NCBI RefSeq assembly: GCF_001509475.1
Contig: NZ_LLZG01000301.1
Span: 1 to 64,000, forward strand
DNA: 64,000 bases
Reading direction: 5' to 3'
From: Streptomyces regalis
Lineage (GTDB): Bacteria > Actinomycetota > Actinomycetes > Streptomycetales > Streptomycetaceae
Shown: positions 1 to 10,892 of the stretch, piece after piece
Position numbering within the stretch: position 1 is the first letter of the stretch
Layout of the letters: each line of letters begins with the position of its first letter
Translations under genes and position numbers: made by a program
Notes under the pieces: model-generated
Seen by the model: the letters and a program-made list of their open reading frames with translations, nothing else
Databases searched by the model: none
Told to the model about the DNA's origin: nothing

Positions 1-324
1 TCGCTGAAGCGCGGACCGTAAGCCGCCGAGCTGGGCGGTACGGACCTTCCGGGCGGAAACGCCAGGATTGCTGAGAACCACTGAGGCTCTTGGTAACGGT
101 TTACGGCAGAGGGCGAGTCAGGCCGTTCCAGGTTGACGCACACCACGCAGCAGGCCGGTCAGGACGCGCGTGATGAAGCCGGGTTGCCGGCGGAGGTGTG
201 AGCTCCTTGAGAGGACGCCAGATCTTCTTGAGAGGGTGCTGAGAATCTGCTGTCGTGTGGCGCTGATCACAGACATGGGCGGGCGGTGGCCCGAGGGTGA
301 GGCAAACGGAAGGAGCGCCTCACC
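1..324. other. Left-edge stretch without a supported gene
   Basis: The first 21 bases read as the last codons of a possible + strand gene ending in TAA, but too little is present to name it. The rest, up to the rhomboid-like gene, contains only short overlapping reading frames on both strands with arginine-rich compositions typical of shadow frames. An AAGGAG-like site near 309-314 belongs to the next gene. Confidence 0.4.
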
Positions 325-1302
325 GTGGAACGGACTGGTGCTGACGCGGGCCTGCCCGAGGTGGCCGGGCTGCTGGACGGGCTGCCCCGTCAGCGCGGAC
401 CCCTGAGCGCCGCTCCTGCGCCATCCCCGGCGCCGGCCATCACCGAGCCCGCCGCGGCCACCCAGGTCACCGAGGCTGCTGCGTCCAGAATCCGCGCCTT
501 CCACCCCTGGCGTCTGCTCCCCACCCCCACCGGAACCCCCTTCACCTGCGCCTACGCCGCCGTACTGGCCGTCACCTCACTGATCGCCGCCTACGCCGAC
601 CCCGCCCTCGTCCACGCCCTGCACCAGGGCTCCAGCACCGATGTGGCGCACCTCCTGCGGACGCCCGTGGTGGTGCTGATCGCCAGTGCGCTGTGGGTCG
701 CGGGCGGGATCATGGCGCCGTACACGCTCTGCTTCCTGCTCGTGCTGACCGCGCTGGAGCGGCGGATCGGCGGCGCGCGCACGGCCGTCGTCTTCCTGCT
801 CGGCCACGTCCTGGCCACCCTCGCGACCGAAGTCCCCGTCGGGCTCGCGGTGCTGGTCGGTCATCTCCCCGGCAGCTCAGTGCACCGCCTCGACTACGGC
901 ATCAGCTTCGGCGTCGCCACGAGCTTCGGCGCGCTGGCGGGGCTGCTGCGGCCGTGGCTGCGGTGGCCGGTGCTGGTGCTGTTCGGCGGGATGCTGATCC
1001 AGGACCTGCTCGATCTCACGGACCCGCTGACCAACTGGGGGCATCTGATCTCGCTGGCCATCGGGATCGCGATGTGGCCGGTGGTGCGCCGTTGGCAGGC
1101 CTCGCCGTCAGCCGATCTCGGGCGACCACACGTACGGCGTGGTCGTCGTCACCGCCTCGAAGCCCAGCCGCCGCAGGATGGGCGCGCTGTCGTCGGAGGC
1201 GTCGACGTGCAGGTACGTGACGCCGCGGGTCACCGCGAGGGCGGCGCGGGTGGCGACCAGCGCGCGGTAGATACCGCGCCCGCGCCACTCGGCCGGCGTT
1301 GA
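325..1302 (+). CDS. Rhomboid-like integral membrane protein
   Basis: This 325-residue protein has a proline/alanine-rich N-terminus (about 1-60) and then about six hydrophobic segments (roughly 73-91, 114-142, 153-175, 192-208, 213-230, 240-251). G-I-S-F-G at 192-196 resembles the rhomboid serine motif, and N-W-G-H ending at His240 resembles the distal histidine, so it may be an intramembrane serine protease or an inactive relative. The GTG start follows AAGGAG with good spacing. The last 65 residues or so are arginine-rich and overlap the convergent acetyltransferase gene by 195 bp. That tail looks like read-out into the opposite gene rather than a domain. Protease activity is inferred, not shown. 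Confidence 0.7.
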   Translation: MERTGADAGLPEVAGLLDGLPRQRGPLSAAPAPSPAPAITEPAAATQVTEAAASRIRAFHPWRLLPTPTGTPFTCAYAAVLAVTSLIAAYADPALVHALHQGSSTDVAHLLRTPVVVLIASALWVAGGIMAPYTLCFLLVLTALERRIGGARTAVVFLLGHVLATLATEVPVGLAVLVGHLPGSSVHRLDYGISFGVATSFGALAGLLRPWLRWPVLVLFGGMLIQDLLDLTDPLTNWGHLISLAIGIAMWPVVRRWQASPSADLGRPHVRRGRRHRLEAQPPQDGRAVVGGVDVQVRDAAGHREGGAGGDQRAVDTAPAPLGRR

Positions 1303-1902
1303 CCCGCCCCACAGGCTCGCGAACTCGGTCCCCGCACGGAACACCAGCCACGCGGCGGACACGACCTCGCCGTCCGCTTCGGCGACATACACGGCGATCT
1401 CGTCCGGGGCGGACGCGACACGGCCGATGAGATCGTCGGCGAGCCAGCTCCGGTCCCCGCCCCACACGACCGACTCCATCGCGGCGATGCGGCGCATGTC
1501 CGCGTCCGCCGTGACCCGGCGCAGCGTCACGCCCTCCGGCAGGAGGGGCTGTCGTACGGCCATGGCGGCGGCCCGCCCGACCAGCACCGTCTCCTGGTCC
1601 TCGGGCACGAAGCCGGCCGCGCGCAGGCGGTCGGTGAGGTCGGCCGGGTCGTCGTGGGACCGGGTCTTCCACTCCACCGCCTCGCCGCGCGCCGCGAAGT
1701 AGTCGCGCTGCCGGGCGACGAGCCGGTCGAGCTCGGCGCCGCGTACGCCGAGCGAGCGCGGGCCACTGACGAGCCCGCGGAATCCGCCGACGATCCGCAG
1801 CAGCGGACCGTCCTGTTCATACGTCACACCGGCGGGCGGAGTCGGGGGCGCGCCGCGCATCTGGTGGTCGTAGGCCGCGAGAAGGGTCTCTGTGTCTGTC
1901 AC
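1108..1902 (-). CDS. GNAT family N-acetyltransferase
   Basis: The product is a 264-residue protein with a GNAT fold in its C-terminal half. The acetyl-CoA-binding segment (E-W-R-G-R-G-I-Y-R-A-L, an R/Q-x-x-G-x-G/A type motif) lies about 60 residues from the end and is followed by the usual beta-strand and helix. The N-terminal half may be a degenerate second GNAT-like unit, as in many tandem actinomycete GNATs. The substrate is unknown. The open frame extends to 2043, but that would cover the lon promoter sites. The GTG at 1900-1902 is therefore preferred, although no strong ribosome site precedes it. The gene is convergent with, and overlaps, the rhomboid-like gene. Confidence 0.75.
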   Translation of the reverse strand: MTDTETLLAAYDHQMRGAPPTPPAGVTYEQDGPLLRIVGGFRGLVSGPRSLGVRGAELDRLVARQRDYFAARGEAVEWKTRSHDDPADLTDRLRAAGFVPEDQETVLVGRAAAMAVRQPLLPEGVTLRRVTADADMRRIAAMESVVWGGDRSWLADDLIGRVASAPDEIAVYVAEADGEVVSAAWLVFRAGTEFASLWGGSTPAEWRGRGIYRALVATRAALAVTRGVTYLHVDASDDSAPILRRLGFEAVTTTTPYVWSPEIG

Positions 1903-1984
1903 GGGGAGACGGTGCGGGAAGGAACAGGCCCCCGACAACCGTTTATTCACGAAAGCCGAGGTCGCGGTGTGTGGCGCGGCTGAT

Positions 1985-1998
1985 CGCTCACAGCGAAC
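1985..1998. promoter_or_regulatory. Putative ClgR-binding site upstream of lon
   Basis: The sequence CGC-TCACA-GCGAAC is the exact reverse complement of the ClgR motif GTTCGC-N5-GCG described for Streptomyces clp and lon promoters. It lies 75-88 bp upstream of the lon start, as expected for an activator of ATP-dependent protease genes. Confidence 0.7.
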
Positions 1999-2031
1999 TC
2001 GGGCCTGGGAACAATCAAGCCGCCCCGTGCA

Positions 2032-2050
2032 TTGAGTCGGCATAACTCAA
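2032..2050. promoter_or_regulatory. HAIR operator (HspR site) upstream of lon
   Basis: TTGAGT-N7-ACTCAA is a perfect inverted repeat matching the core of the HspR-associated inverted repeat (CTTGAGT-N7-ACTCAAG). It ends 22 bp before the lon ATG. HspR represses heat-shock genes such as dnaK, clpB and lon in Streptomyces, so heat-inducible lon is the expected reading. Confidence 0.85.
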
Positions 2051-2072
2051 CTTGACTGCCGAAGGGGAGATC

Positions 2073-4487
<2,415 letters not shown>

Positions 4488-4507
4488 CGGACGCAACCGG
4501 ACAAGGA

Positions 4508-4538
4508 GGCCCGGGCTCTCGTGAGGGAGGCCCGGGCC
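4508..4538. terminator. Hairpin between convergent lon and GH25 genes
   Basis: Nine-base arms GGCCCGGGC (4508-4516) and GCCCGGGCC (4530-4538) flank a 13-base loop. It lies 20 bp after the lon stop and 30 bp before the stop of the opposing gene, so it can serve as a bidirectional intrinsic-type terminator. There is no T-run, which is usual in Streptomyces. Confidence 0.65.
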
Positions 4539-4569
4539 TTCGGCGTACGGCGGCCGGTACGGCCGTCGG

Positions 4570-5400
4570 TCAGCCGTCGGCCAACGCCCGCACCCGGTCC
4601 AGCGTGCCGTTGAACCTGTTGTGGTCACCGACGGTCGGCCCGGAGGACGTGTACTGCCACATGGTGTAGTAGCTCCAGCCCGCCGGCAGCTCCCCCACAG
4701 CCGTCGCGTACCGGGCGATCCACAGCGGGTTGGCGGAGGCGAAGCCGCTGTGGTTGCCGGTGCACTGTTTCCACCAGCTGGTGGCCGTGTAGATGACGGC
4801 GTCGCGGCCGGTGCGGGCCTTGTACTGGTTCAGGAAGTCGCGGATCCAGGTGACCATGCCGCTCGCTGTCTTGCCGTAGCAGGCGTCTCCGTACGGATTC
4901 CACTCGATGTCGAGGACCCCGGGCAGGGTCTTGCCGTCACGGGACCAGTCGCCGCCGTGGTCGACGAAATAGTTGGCCTGGGTTGCTCCATTGGTGGTGT
5001 CCGGGGTCGCGAAGTGGTAGGCGCCGCGGATCATGCCGACGTCGTAGGAGCCGCCGTACTGGTCGGCGAAGTAGGGGTTGGTGTAGTACGTCCCCTCGCT
5101 GGCCTTGGTGTAGGCCCACTTGACCCCGCTGTCCCACAGGGTCGACCAGGCGACGTCGCCCTGGTGGCTGGAGACGTCCACGCCTTCTGTCTGCGTGGCC
5201 AGGGTGTTTTCGGGGACGCCGTGCACGCCGTCGTGGGCTTCGACGCCCATCCCCATGTGGGCGGAGCCACGCGGCGGGGTGTCGTCGGCGGATGCGGGAG
5301 AGGGCTGGACGGTGAGGAGTAGGGAGAGGGCGGCTGCGAGCAGCAGTCCGGCGAGGTGTGGGCGCTGGGGGCGGAGGAGTTCGGGTCTGTGCACGGGCAT
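4570..5400 (-). CDS. Secreted GH25 lysozyme (N-acetylmuramidase)
   Basis: The 276-residue product starts with a signal peptide (charged N-terminus, then the L-L-L-A-A-A-L-S-L-L-L-T-V core, cleavage near A-S-A-D at about 40). A GH25 catalytic domain runs to the end. G-V-D-V-S-S-H-Q-G opens the barrel and the D-I-E motif at 164-166 carries the acidic catalytic pair typical of cellosyl/lysozyme M1-type muramidases. It hydrolyses the beta-1,4 MurNAc-GlcNAc bond of peptidoglycan outside the cell. No separate cell-wall binding module is present. The open frame continues upstream, but ATG 5400 has GGAGG at ideal spacing and is followed by the signal peptide. Confidence 0.93.
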   Translation of the reverse strand: MPVHRPELLRPQRPHLAGLLLAAALSLLLTVQPSPASADDTPPRGSAHMGMGVEAHDGVHGVPENTLATQTEGVDVSSHQGDVAWSTLWDSGVKWAYTKASEGTYYTNPYFADQYGGSYDVGMIRGAYHFATPDTTNGATQANYFVDHGGDWSRDGKTLPGVLDIEWNPYGDACYGKTASGMVTWIRDFLNQYKARTGRDAVIYTATSWWKQCTGNHSGFASANPLWIARYATAVGELPAGWSYYTMWQYTSSGPTVGDHNRFNGTLDRVRALADG

Positions 5401-5598
5401 AGCGTGCCTCCGAAGGCTCGGTGACGCTCGGTGGGGAAACGGGCTGGGGCGGGGGCGGGGGTCACGGTTGGGGGAAGAGCAGGTGGAAGGGGGTCCGGGG
5501 GCTGCCGTTGGTCTACGCCTGCGAAATACTGGCGGAGCTGCGGCAATGACGGCGGGGGGCGGAACTTTTAGGACCCGGAAATCGAGGCAGGGGCTGAC

Positions 5599-6111
5599 GT
5601 GCACGAAGACGGAAACGGCGAGGGACAAAGAGCCGAATCCGGGGGTGCCCCCTCTGGGGGAGTGCCGGCTGGCGGTATGGATCAGCCTGAATTCCTGGAC
5701 CTGGAACGCGAGCTGACGGTTCTGTTCCGGCGCGCCAGGGCCAAGCAGGGCGAGATGGCCCGCGAGGTCCATCCGGACCTGGAGTCCGCGGCGTACGGGC
5801 TGTTGGTCCGACTGGATGAGTCCGGCCGTATGCGGGCCACGGAACTCGCCGCCTACATCGGCGTCGGCAAGGCCACGATGTCCCGCCAGCTGCGCGCCCT
5901 GGAGGACCTGGGCCTGGTCGCCCGCGAGCCGGACCCCGCCGACGGGCGGGCCTGGCTCGTGCACCTCACGGGCGAGGGCCGCGGGCGGGTCGCCAAGGTG
6001 CGGGAGGCGCGGCGGGCTCGGTATGTCGCGCAGCTGTCCCACTGGGACCGGGGTGAGGTGGCGGAGCTGGCTCGGTTGCTGAATCAGCTGAACCGGGGGA
6101 TGGAGAAGTAG
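5599..6111 (+). CDS. MarR family transcriptional regulator
   Basis: This is a winged-helix regulator of up to 170 residues. The recognition region (R-A-T-E-L-A-A-Y-I-G-V-G-K-A-T-M-S-R-Q) and the following wing (E-P-D-P-A-D-G-R-A) are characteristic of MarR proteins, flanked by dimerisation helices. The N-terminal 26 residues are glycine-rich and poorly MarR-like, so translation may really start at the ATG at 5677. The GTG at 5599 has an AGGCAGGGG-type site upstream. It is divergent from the GH25 lysozyme gene; whether it controls that gene or itself cannot be judged from sequence. Confidence 0.85.
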   Translation: MHEDGNGEGQRAESGGAPSGGVPAGGMDQPEFLDLERELTVLFRRARAKQGEMAREVHPDLESAAYGLLVRLDESGRMRATELAAYIGVGKATMSRQLRALEDLGLVAREPDPADGRAWLVHLTGEGRGRVAKVREARRARYVAQLSHWDRGEVAELARLLNQLNRGMEK

Positions 6112-6122
6112 GCCCGAGGGGC

Positions 6123-6171
6123 GCTGGTCGGACGGTCCTGGCCTGGTGCATGCCCGGAGCCCCCGACCAGC
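6123..6171. terminator. Possible bidirectional terminator hairpin
   Basis: GCTGGTCGG (6123-6131) pairs perfectly with CCGACCAGC (6163-6171) across a 31-base loop. It lies between the convergent MarR and PP2C-like genes. The loop is long for an intrinsic terminator, so confidence is limited. Confidence 0.4.
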
Positions 6172-6960
6172 TCACAACTCCGCATACACGACCGTGGCGT
6201 CGTCATGCGTCTTGCTCCGCCCCAGATACGTCCGCTCCTGCGCGTCGGCCCGCTCCAGCCCCCGCACTCGATCCACCAGCTCCCGCGCCCCCTCCTTCCG
6301 CAGGAGCCGGAAGCAGTCCCCCCAGTCCCCCTCCCGGAACGTCTCCACCCACCGCGTAGCCCCGTCCGTGAGCGCGGCCAGCGCCCGCACGTCTCCCCGC
6401 GCCAGCACCCCCGTCACCGCGCGCCCCGCCACCGACGGATCCGCGGCGGCCGTGAAGAAGCCGCCCTCCTTGTTGCGGATGTGGGCGTCGATCAAGGCGT
6501 CCGTGGCCAGCGACGCGCGCGGAAGCCGCGACAACCGGTCGTCCAGGCAGGGCGTGATCGCCCCGTCCGGTGACTCCACCAGGAGCGCCGAGTCCGACAG
6601 GATCAGGTACTCGACCGCCTCCGTCGACCACCGCGCCAGAACCACCGTTGCCTGTGGGGTGCGTGGGTGAGAAAGGTCACAGGTTTCGGCGTGGGCCTCA
6701 GCGGTACGTGCGATGGCGCGGGCCAAGGCGTCGACGAGGGGAACATCAGGGAGTGAAACGGTCAGTTCGGTCAGGGCTCCGCCCAGTCGCGCGGTGAACC
6801 AGGGGACGGAATGCAGACAGCCCGTCTCGCCCCTCGGTGGGGTCACTCCGTCCAGGACCACCAGTGCGCCGCCCTGTCCCGAGGCGGGAAGACCGACACT
6901 CGCGAAGTCCTCGTTGGGGCGGGCGCGGTCGCCGGGCTCCGAAACAAGCTCTGTTCGCAT
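6172..6960 (-). CDS. PP2C-like serine/threonine phosphatase domain protein
   Basis: The 262-residue protein keeps the PP2C landmarks: R-P-N-E-D-F near the N-terminus (motif with a metal-binding Asp), V-V-L-D-G-V in place of the usual D-G-M-G-G, S-D-S-A-L-L in place of G-D-S-R, and D-D-A-T-V-V near the C-terminus for D-N-x-T. These changes suggest a divergent PPM phosphatase. Its substrate is unknown. The ATG at 6960 is chosen because the conserved fold begins immediately after it; an in-frame ATG at 7008 is possible. No ribosome site is strong. It is divergent from the conservon. Confidence 0.7.
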   Translation of the reverse strand: MRTELVSEPGDRARPNEDFASVGLPASGQGGALVVLDGVTPPRGETGCLHSVPWFTARLGGALTELTVSLPDVPLVDALARAIARTAEAHAETCDLSHPRTPQATVVLARWSTEAVEYLILSDSALLVESPDGAITPCLDDRLSRLPRASLATDALIDAHIRNKEGGFFTAAADPSVAGRAVTGVLARGDVRALAALTDGATRWVETFREGDWGDCFRLLRKEGARELVDRVRGLERADAQERTYLGRSKTHDDATVVYAEL

Positions 6961-7326
6961 CCGGCCAGTCTGCACGAGGCCTTCACAAGGTTCGCGAAGG
7001 GGTTGCATCGGTCGCCGGATGGGTGCAGCGGCGCAGGTCAGGCGCCTGATTTGGGGTGGAATGGTTCGCTCCGGCAGGGCGTGGCGGCGAATACTGCCAT
7101 CGCCTGCCGCGGACGTCCAACCGGCCCGCCGTGCAAGGCATGTGCACGCGCCGGAGGAACTTGCCCGCCAACTCTCCTCCGGGGTTCACTCCTTCGGGTG
7201 GCGGGTCAGGTGATGCGCGGCCGCTGCCCACCGGCACTGGGAGGGTCGGGAACCGCATCGAGTGTACGTACAGTCGGCTGTAGTTGACGGAGCGTCACTC
7301 GGACCCATGGGTATCACGAGTCAGGA
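6961..7326. other. Intergenic region before the conservon
   Basis: The region separates the PP2C-like gene from the divergent cvn operon and should hold both promoters. No textbook promoter hexamers or known operators stand out. A short perfect palindrome (TGTACGTACA) occurs near 7262-7271, about 55 bp before the cvnA start, and could be an operator. Confidence 0.35.
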
Positions 7327-10300
7327 ATGCGAGCACCGGTGCAGAAGATGCGGCCTCGTCGCTCAGGCAAGCAGACGTCCTCCGCGAGGGGCGCGCAGTC
7401 CACGCCCGGCACCACGAACGGCACGACGAACGGCACAGCGACCGACGTCGCACCCGCCGGCAAGGGGCGCCCGACTCACGTACGGAACCGGCTGATCGTC
7501 GCCGTGGCCGTCGTGGCCGCCGCCATCGCCGGAGCCGGTGTCCCCTCGGTCGTCGCCGCCTCCGGGCAACTGCACGACTCCCAGAAGCTGGTGACCCTCG
7601 CCGAGCAGACCGAGGACGCGCTCACGCTCGCCCACTCCCTCGCCGACGAACGCGACGAAGTCACGTCGTACATCGCCGCCGGCCGGCCCAAGTCCAAGGC
7701 GCCGAGCGAGCAGCGCAGCGTCCGCGTCGACCGGCAGGTCGAGGAGTTGCGCGCCGACACCGACACGCCCGCCTCGCTGCGCGGCGACCTCGACGGCATC
7801 GCGACGCTGCGCAGGGCCGCGCTCACCGGCAAGAGCACCGCGCTGGAAACGCACCAGGCCTACTCGGTCACCATCACCGAACTCCACCGCCTCGCCGAGC
7901 AGCTGGCCGAGCAGATGCCGCCGCGCGCGGGCGCCGGCACCTACGCCCTGGCCGAGCTGGACTCCGCCGTGCAGCAGGCCGCCGCCGCCCGGGGGCTGCT
8001 GCTCGCCGCCCTCAGTGTGCCGACGACCACCGAGACCGTCATCGACCCGATCACCGGCCTCGCGAGCACCCGGAAGACCTCCTCGGACGCCGACGCCAAG
8101 CAGCGCGCCGCCCTCAGCGCCGCCGCCCAGCAGGCCCGTCTGCGTTCCGACGCCGCCCTCACCGACTTCCGCGACACCGCACCCAAGAGCGCGCGCACCT
8201 CGTACGACTCCACGGTCACCGGCGCCGAGGTCACCACCGCCGAGCGCCATCTCGCCGCCCTCACCGACCAGGCAGCCCTCTCCGACCGGGACCTGGCCAC
8301 CAACACCCAGCGCGCCGAGGCCGCCCTCTCCGCCCGCGTCGACCTGATGCGCGGCGCGGAGTCCGCGCTCTACGACCGCCGCACCAAGGCCCTGGAGCAG
8401 CTCCGCGACGACGACGTCACCGCGCTGGAGATCCGGATCGCGATCCTCGGCGCCCTGATGCTGCTCGCCGTGGGCGTCGCCACGGGTATGGCCCGCAGCC
8501 TCACCCGGCCCCTCGCCGTCCTGCGGCTGGGCTCCGCCCGGCTCGCCCAGGCCGAGGACCCGGCGGCTGAGGAGCCCGTCAAGTTCACCGGCCGCAAGGA
8601 CGAGTTCGCCCAGGTCGTCAACTCCGTCAACGCCCTGCACGCGCACGCCGTCGGCCTTTACGAGCGCATCACCACCCTGGAGGCCGACCGCAGGCACCTC
8701 GTCGGCCAGCGCCAGAAGATGGCCGACGCCCGCGAGGAGCTGCGCACCGAACTCGCCGACTCCGCCGCCCAGTTGGAGCGGGTGCGGGACACCATCGGCG
8801 GTACCTTCGTGAACCTCGCCCTGCGCACCCTCGGTCTCGTCGAGCGGCAACTCACCGTCATCGAGAGCCTGGAGGAGCGCGAGCAGGACCCCGACCGGCT
8901 CGCCACGCTCTTCAAGCTCGACCACTTCGCCACGGTCATGCGCCGGCACAGCGAGAACCTCCTCGTCCTCGCCGGCAGCGAACACGTCCAGCAGCATGCC
9001 GGACCGGTGCCGCTCGTCGACGTCGTCCGTGCGGCGGTCAGCGAGATCGAGCGGTACGAGCGGGTCCGTATCGCCGCGCTCCCGCCGCACGCGCATGTCG
9101 CGGGCTTCGCCGCCGACGACCTTTCCCACCTCCTGGCCGAGCTGATGGAGAACGCGTCGGCGTTCTCCCCGCCCGACCTGCCCGTCGAGGTCTCCGGCTG
9201 GCTGCTGGAGAGCGGTGAGGTCATGCTCTCCGTCCACGACGAGGGCATCGGCATGACCGCCGAGCGCATGACCCGCCTCAACTCCCGCCTCGCCGACTTC
9301 GACCCCGAGGCCACCTACGACCAGGAGGGCGACGACGGCCTGGGCCTCGGCCTCTACGTCGTCGCCCGCCTCGCCCACCGCCACGGCGTCCGCGTCCAGC
9401 TCCGCGAGCAGAAGCAGGGCGGCGTCGCGGCGGTCGCGGTCCTGCCCAGGGGCCTGCTGGCGGCCGCCCCCTCGGCCGCGGTCCCCTCGGAGTCACCGCA
9501 CCACACCGGCACCCACACCTTCTCCCTGCCGGGCGCCGACGCGGAGGCCAACTCCAACGTCCTGCGCGGCCGCTCGAACCACGACGACCCGTTGGTCGCG
9601 CTGGCGGAGAAGGCCGTACGGGAGGGCGGGGACGCCGAGGAAGCCGACGAAGCCGCACAGCGGACGGCACCTCCTGGCCCTGACCAGGAGCGGGAGCACC
9701 CCGCCGAGACCACGATGGAACTCCTGATCCCGGCACAGACGACGGGCGACTCGATGCGTCCCGCCTCGACGACGGGCGCCTCCACGGGTCCCGGCTCGGT
9801 GACGGGCGCCTCCCCGGGTCCCGGCTCGGTGACGGACGATCCGACGGGTCTCGGCTCGGTGAGGGGCGATCTGACGGGTCTCGGCTCGGTGACGGGCGAT
9901 CTGGCGGGTCTCGGCTCGGTGGCGGGTACCTCGGCGGGTCTCGGCTCGGTGACGGGCGATCCGACGCGTCCCGACTCCGCGACGGCCGACCCGACGCCCC
10001 ACGCACCCGCAGCCGCCGACGGCGAGGACGCCCCACAGGGGCCACCCGGATCTGACGACGATGCCCGCACGGGCGGTGAGGGTGGGAACGAATCCGCCGA
10101 AGGCGAAGCCGAGGCGGAACACACCCGCACCCCGGACGAGGACCCGCTCACCGACAAGGGCCTCCCGAAGCGCACCCCGAAGATCACCGCACCCGCCCAG
10201 GCCCCGCGCCAGCGGACCGGCAGCGTGGACGCCGAAGCCCTCCGCAGAAGGCTCGGCGGCTTCCGCCAGGGAGCGCAGGCCGGCTACCGCGACGTACAGG

Positions 10301-10392
10301 CAGAGATCGCCGAACAGACCGGCCAGAACAGAAAACCCAGCAGTGAATCCGACGCAGCCACGGGGGGCACAGTCGAGGAGGCAAGCAGTTGA
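7327..10392 (+). CDS. cvnA: Conservon sensor histidine kinase-like protein (CvnA), NIT domain
   Basis: This 1021-residue membrane protein is the sensor of a conservon. An N-terminal TM helix (about 55-77) precedes an extracytoplasmic nitrate/nitrite-sensing (NIT)-type helical domain. A second TM (about 368-390) leads to a HAMP region and a kinase-like core. The ATPase lobe has the N-box E-L-M-E-N-A (about 604), G1 D-E-G-I-G-M (about 638) and G2 G-L-G-L-G-L (about 672). The usual H-box sequence is not evident, as in other conservon kinases. A long acidic, low-complexity tail includes about eight decapeptide repeats (about 805-885). It overlaps cvnB by TTGA. The start codon is uncertain: ATG 7348 is an alternative. 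Confidence 0.9.
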   Translation: MRAPVQKMRPRRSGKQTSSARGAQSTPGTTNGTTNGTATDVAPAGKGRPTHVRNRLIVAVAVVAAAIAGAGVPSVVAASGQLHDSQKLVTLAEQTEDALTLAHSLADERDEVTSYIAAGRPKSKAPSEQRSVRVDRQVEELRADTDTPASLRGDLDGIATLRRAALTGKSTALETHQAYSVTITELHRLAEQLAEQMPPRAGAGTYALAELDSAVQQAAAARGLLLAALSVPTTTETVIDPITGLASTRKTSSDADAKQRAALSAAAQQARLRSDAALTDFRDTAPKSARTSYDSTVTGAEVTTAERHLAALTDQAALSDRDLATNTQRAEAALSARVDLMRGAESALYDRRTKALEQLRDDDVTALEIRIAILGALMLLAVGVATGMARSLTRPLAVLRLGSARLAQAEDPAAEEPVKFTGRKDEFAQVVNSVNALHAHAVGLYERITTLEADRRHLVGQRQKMADAREELRTELADSAAQLERVRDTIGGTFVNLALRTLGLVERQLTVIESLEEREQDPDRLATLFKLDHFATVMRRHSENLLVLAGSEHVQQHAGPVPLVDVVRAAVSEIERYERVRIAALPPHAHVAGFAADDLSHLLAELMENASAFSPPDLPVEVSGWLLESGEVMLSVHDEGIGMTAERMTRLNSRLADFDPEATYDQEGDDGLGLGLYVVARLAHRHGVRVQLREQKQGGVAAVAVLPRGLLAAAPSAAVPSESPHHTGTHTFSLPGADAEANSNVLRGRSNHDDPLVALAEKAVREGGDAEEADEAAQRTAPPGPDQEREHPAETTMELLIPAQTTGDSMRPASTTGASTGPGSVTGASPGPGSVTDDPTGLGSVRGDLTGLGSVTGDLAGLGSVAGTSAGLGSVTGDPTRPDSATADPTPHAPAAADGEDAPQGPPGSDDDARTGGEGGNESAEGEAEAEHTRTPDEDPLTDKGLPKRTPKITAPAQAPRQRTGSVDAEALRRRLGGFRQGAQAGYRDVQAEIAEQTGQNRKPSSESDAATGGTVEEASS
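9741..9998 (+). repeat. 30-bp tandem repeats within cvnA
   Basis: At least eight consecutive 30-bp units of the form GACGGGCG-ATCTGACGGGT-CTCGGCTCGGT encode the decapeptide T-G-x-x-T-G-L-G-S-V with variation. Because the unit is a multiple of three, gain or loss of copies keeps the frame and only changes linker length in the kinase tail. Confidence 0.9.
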
Positions 10393-10892
10393 CCGCGCCC
10401 AGTACCTTCGGACTGAGCAGTGAAGCCCGCAACCTGCACTGGTTGTTGACGAATCTGGTCGAGGAGGTGCCGGGCATCCAGTCAGTCGCGGTGGTCTCCT
10501 CCGACGGGTTGCTCCTGCTCTCCTCGGACCACGCCCGAAACACGGAGGCCAGGGAAGCCAGAAACGACAAGCCCACCGGCCCCCGCGGCTCCTCCGCCGA
10601 CCTCGCCACCGTCGTCTCCGGCATCGGCAGTCTCACCATCGGCGCCGCCAAGCTGATGCAGTTCGGCGGCGTGAAGCACACGATGATCGCGATGGACGAG
10701 GGCAGCCTGTTCGTGATGTCCATCAGCGACGGCTCGCTGCTCGGCGTGCACGGCTCCGCGGACTGCGACATGAGCGTGGTGGCCTACCACATGGCGCTCT
10801 TCGTCGGCCGCGCCGGCCACGTCCTCACTCCCGAACTCCGCAGCGAGCTACGGAAGTCCCTCGAGACCGCGTCCGCAGGGAGTACCCGATGA
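10389..10892 (+). CDS. cvnB: Conservon roadblock/LC7 protein (CvnB)
   Basis: This 167-residue roadblock/LC7 domain protein (residues about 15-135) has the typical core beginning I-Q-S-V-A-V-V-S-S-D-G-L-L. Roadblock proteins regulate small Ras-like GTPases, and in conservons CvnB is thought to work on CvnD beneath the CvnA kinase at the membrane. A hydrophilic insert (about 48-68: R-N-T-E-A-R-E-A-R-N-D-K) lengthens it relative to most CvnB proteins. The TTG start overlaps the cvnA stop and follows GAGGAGGC. Its own stop overlaps cvnC as ATGA, so the genes are translationally coupled. Confidence 0.92.
   Translation: MTAPSTFGLSSEARNLHWLLTNLVEEVPGIQSVAVVSSDGLLLLSSDHARNTEAREARNDKPTGPRGSSADLATVVSGIGSLTIGAAKLMQFGGVKHTMIAMDEGSLFVMSISDGSLLGVHGSADCDMSVVAYHMALFVGRAGHVLTPELRSELRKSLETASAGSTR

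Noticed and set aside
118..504. Long minus-strand frame at the left edge
   Set aside because: It is antisense to the rhomboid-like gene start, arginine/glycine-rich and has no family features; the + strand gene is better supported.
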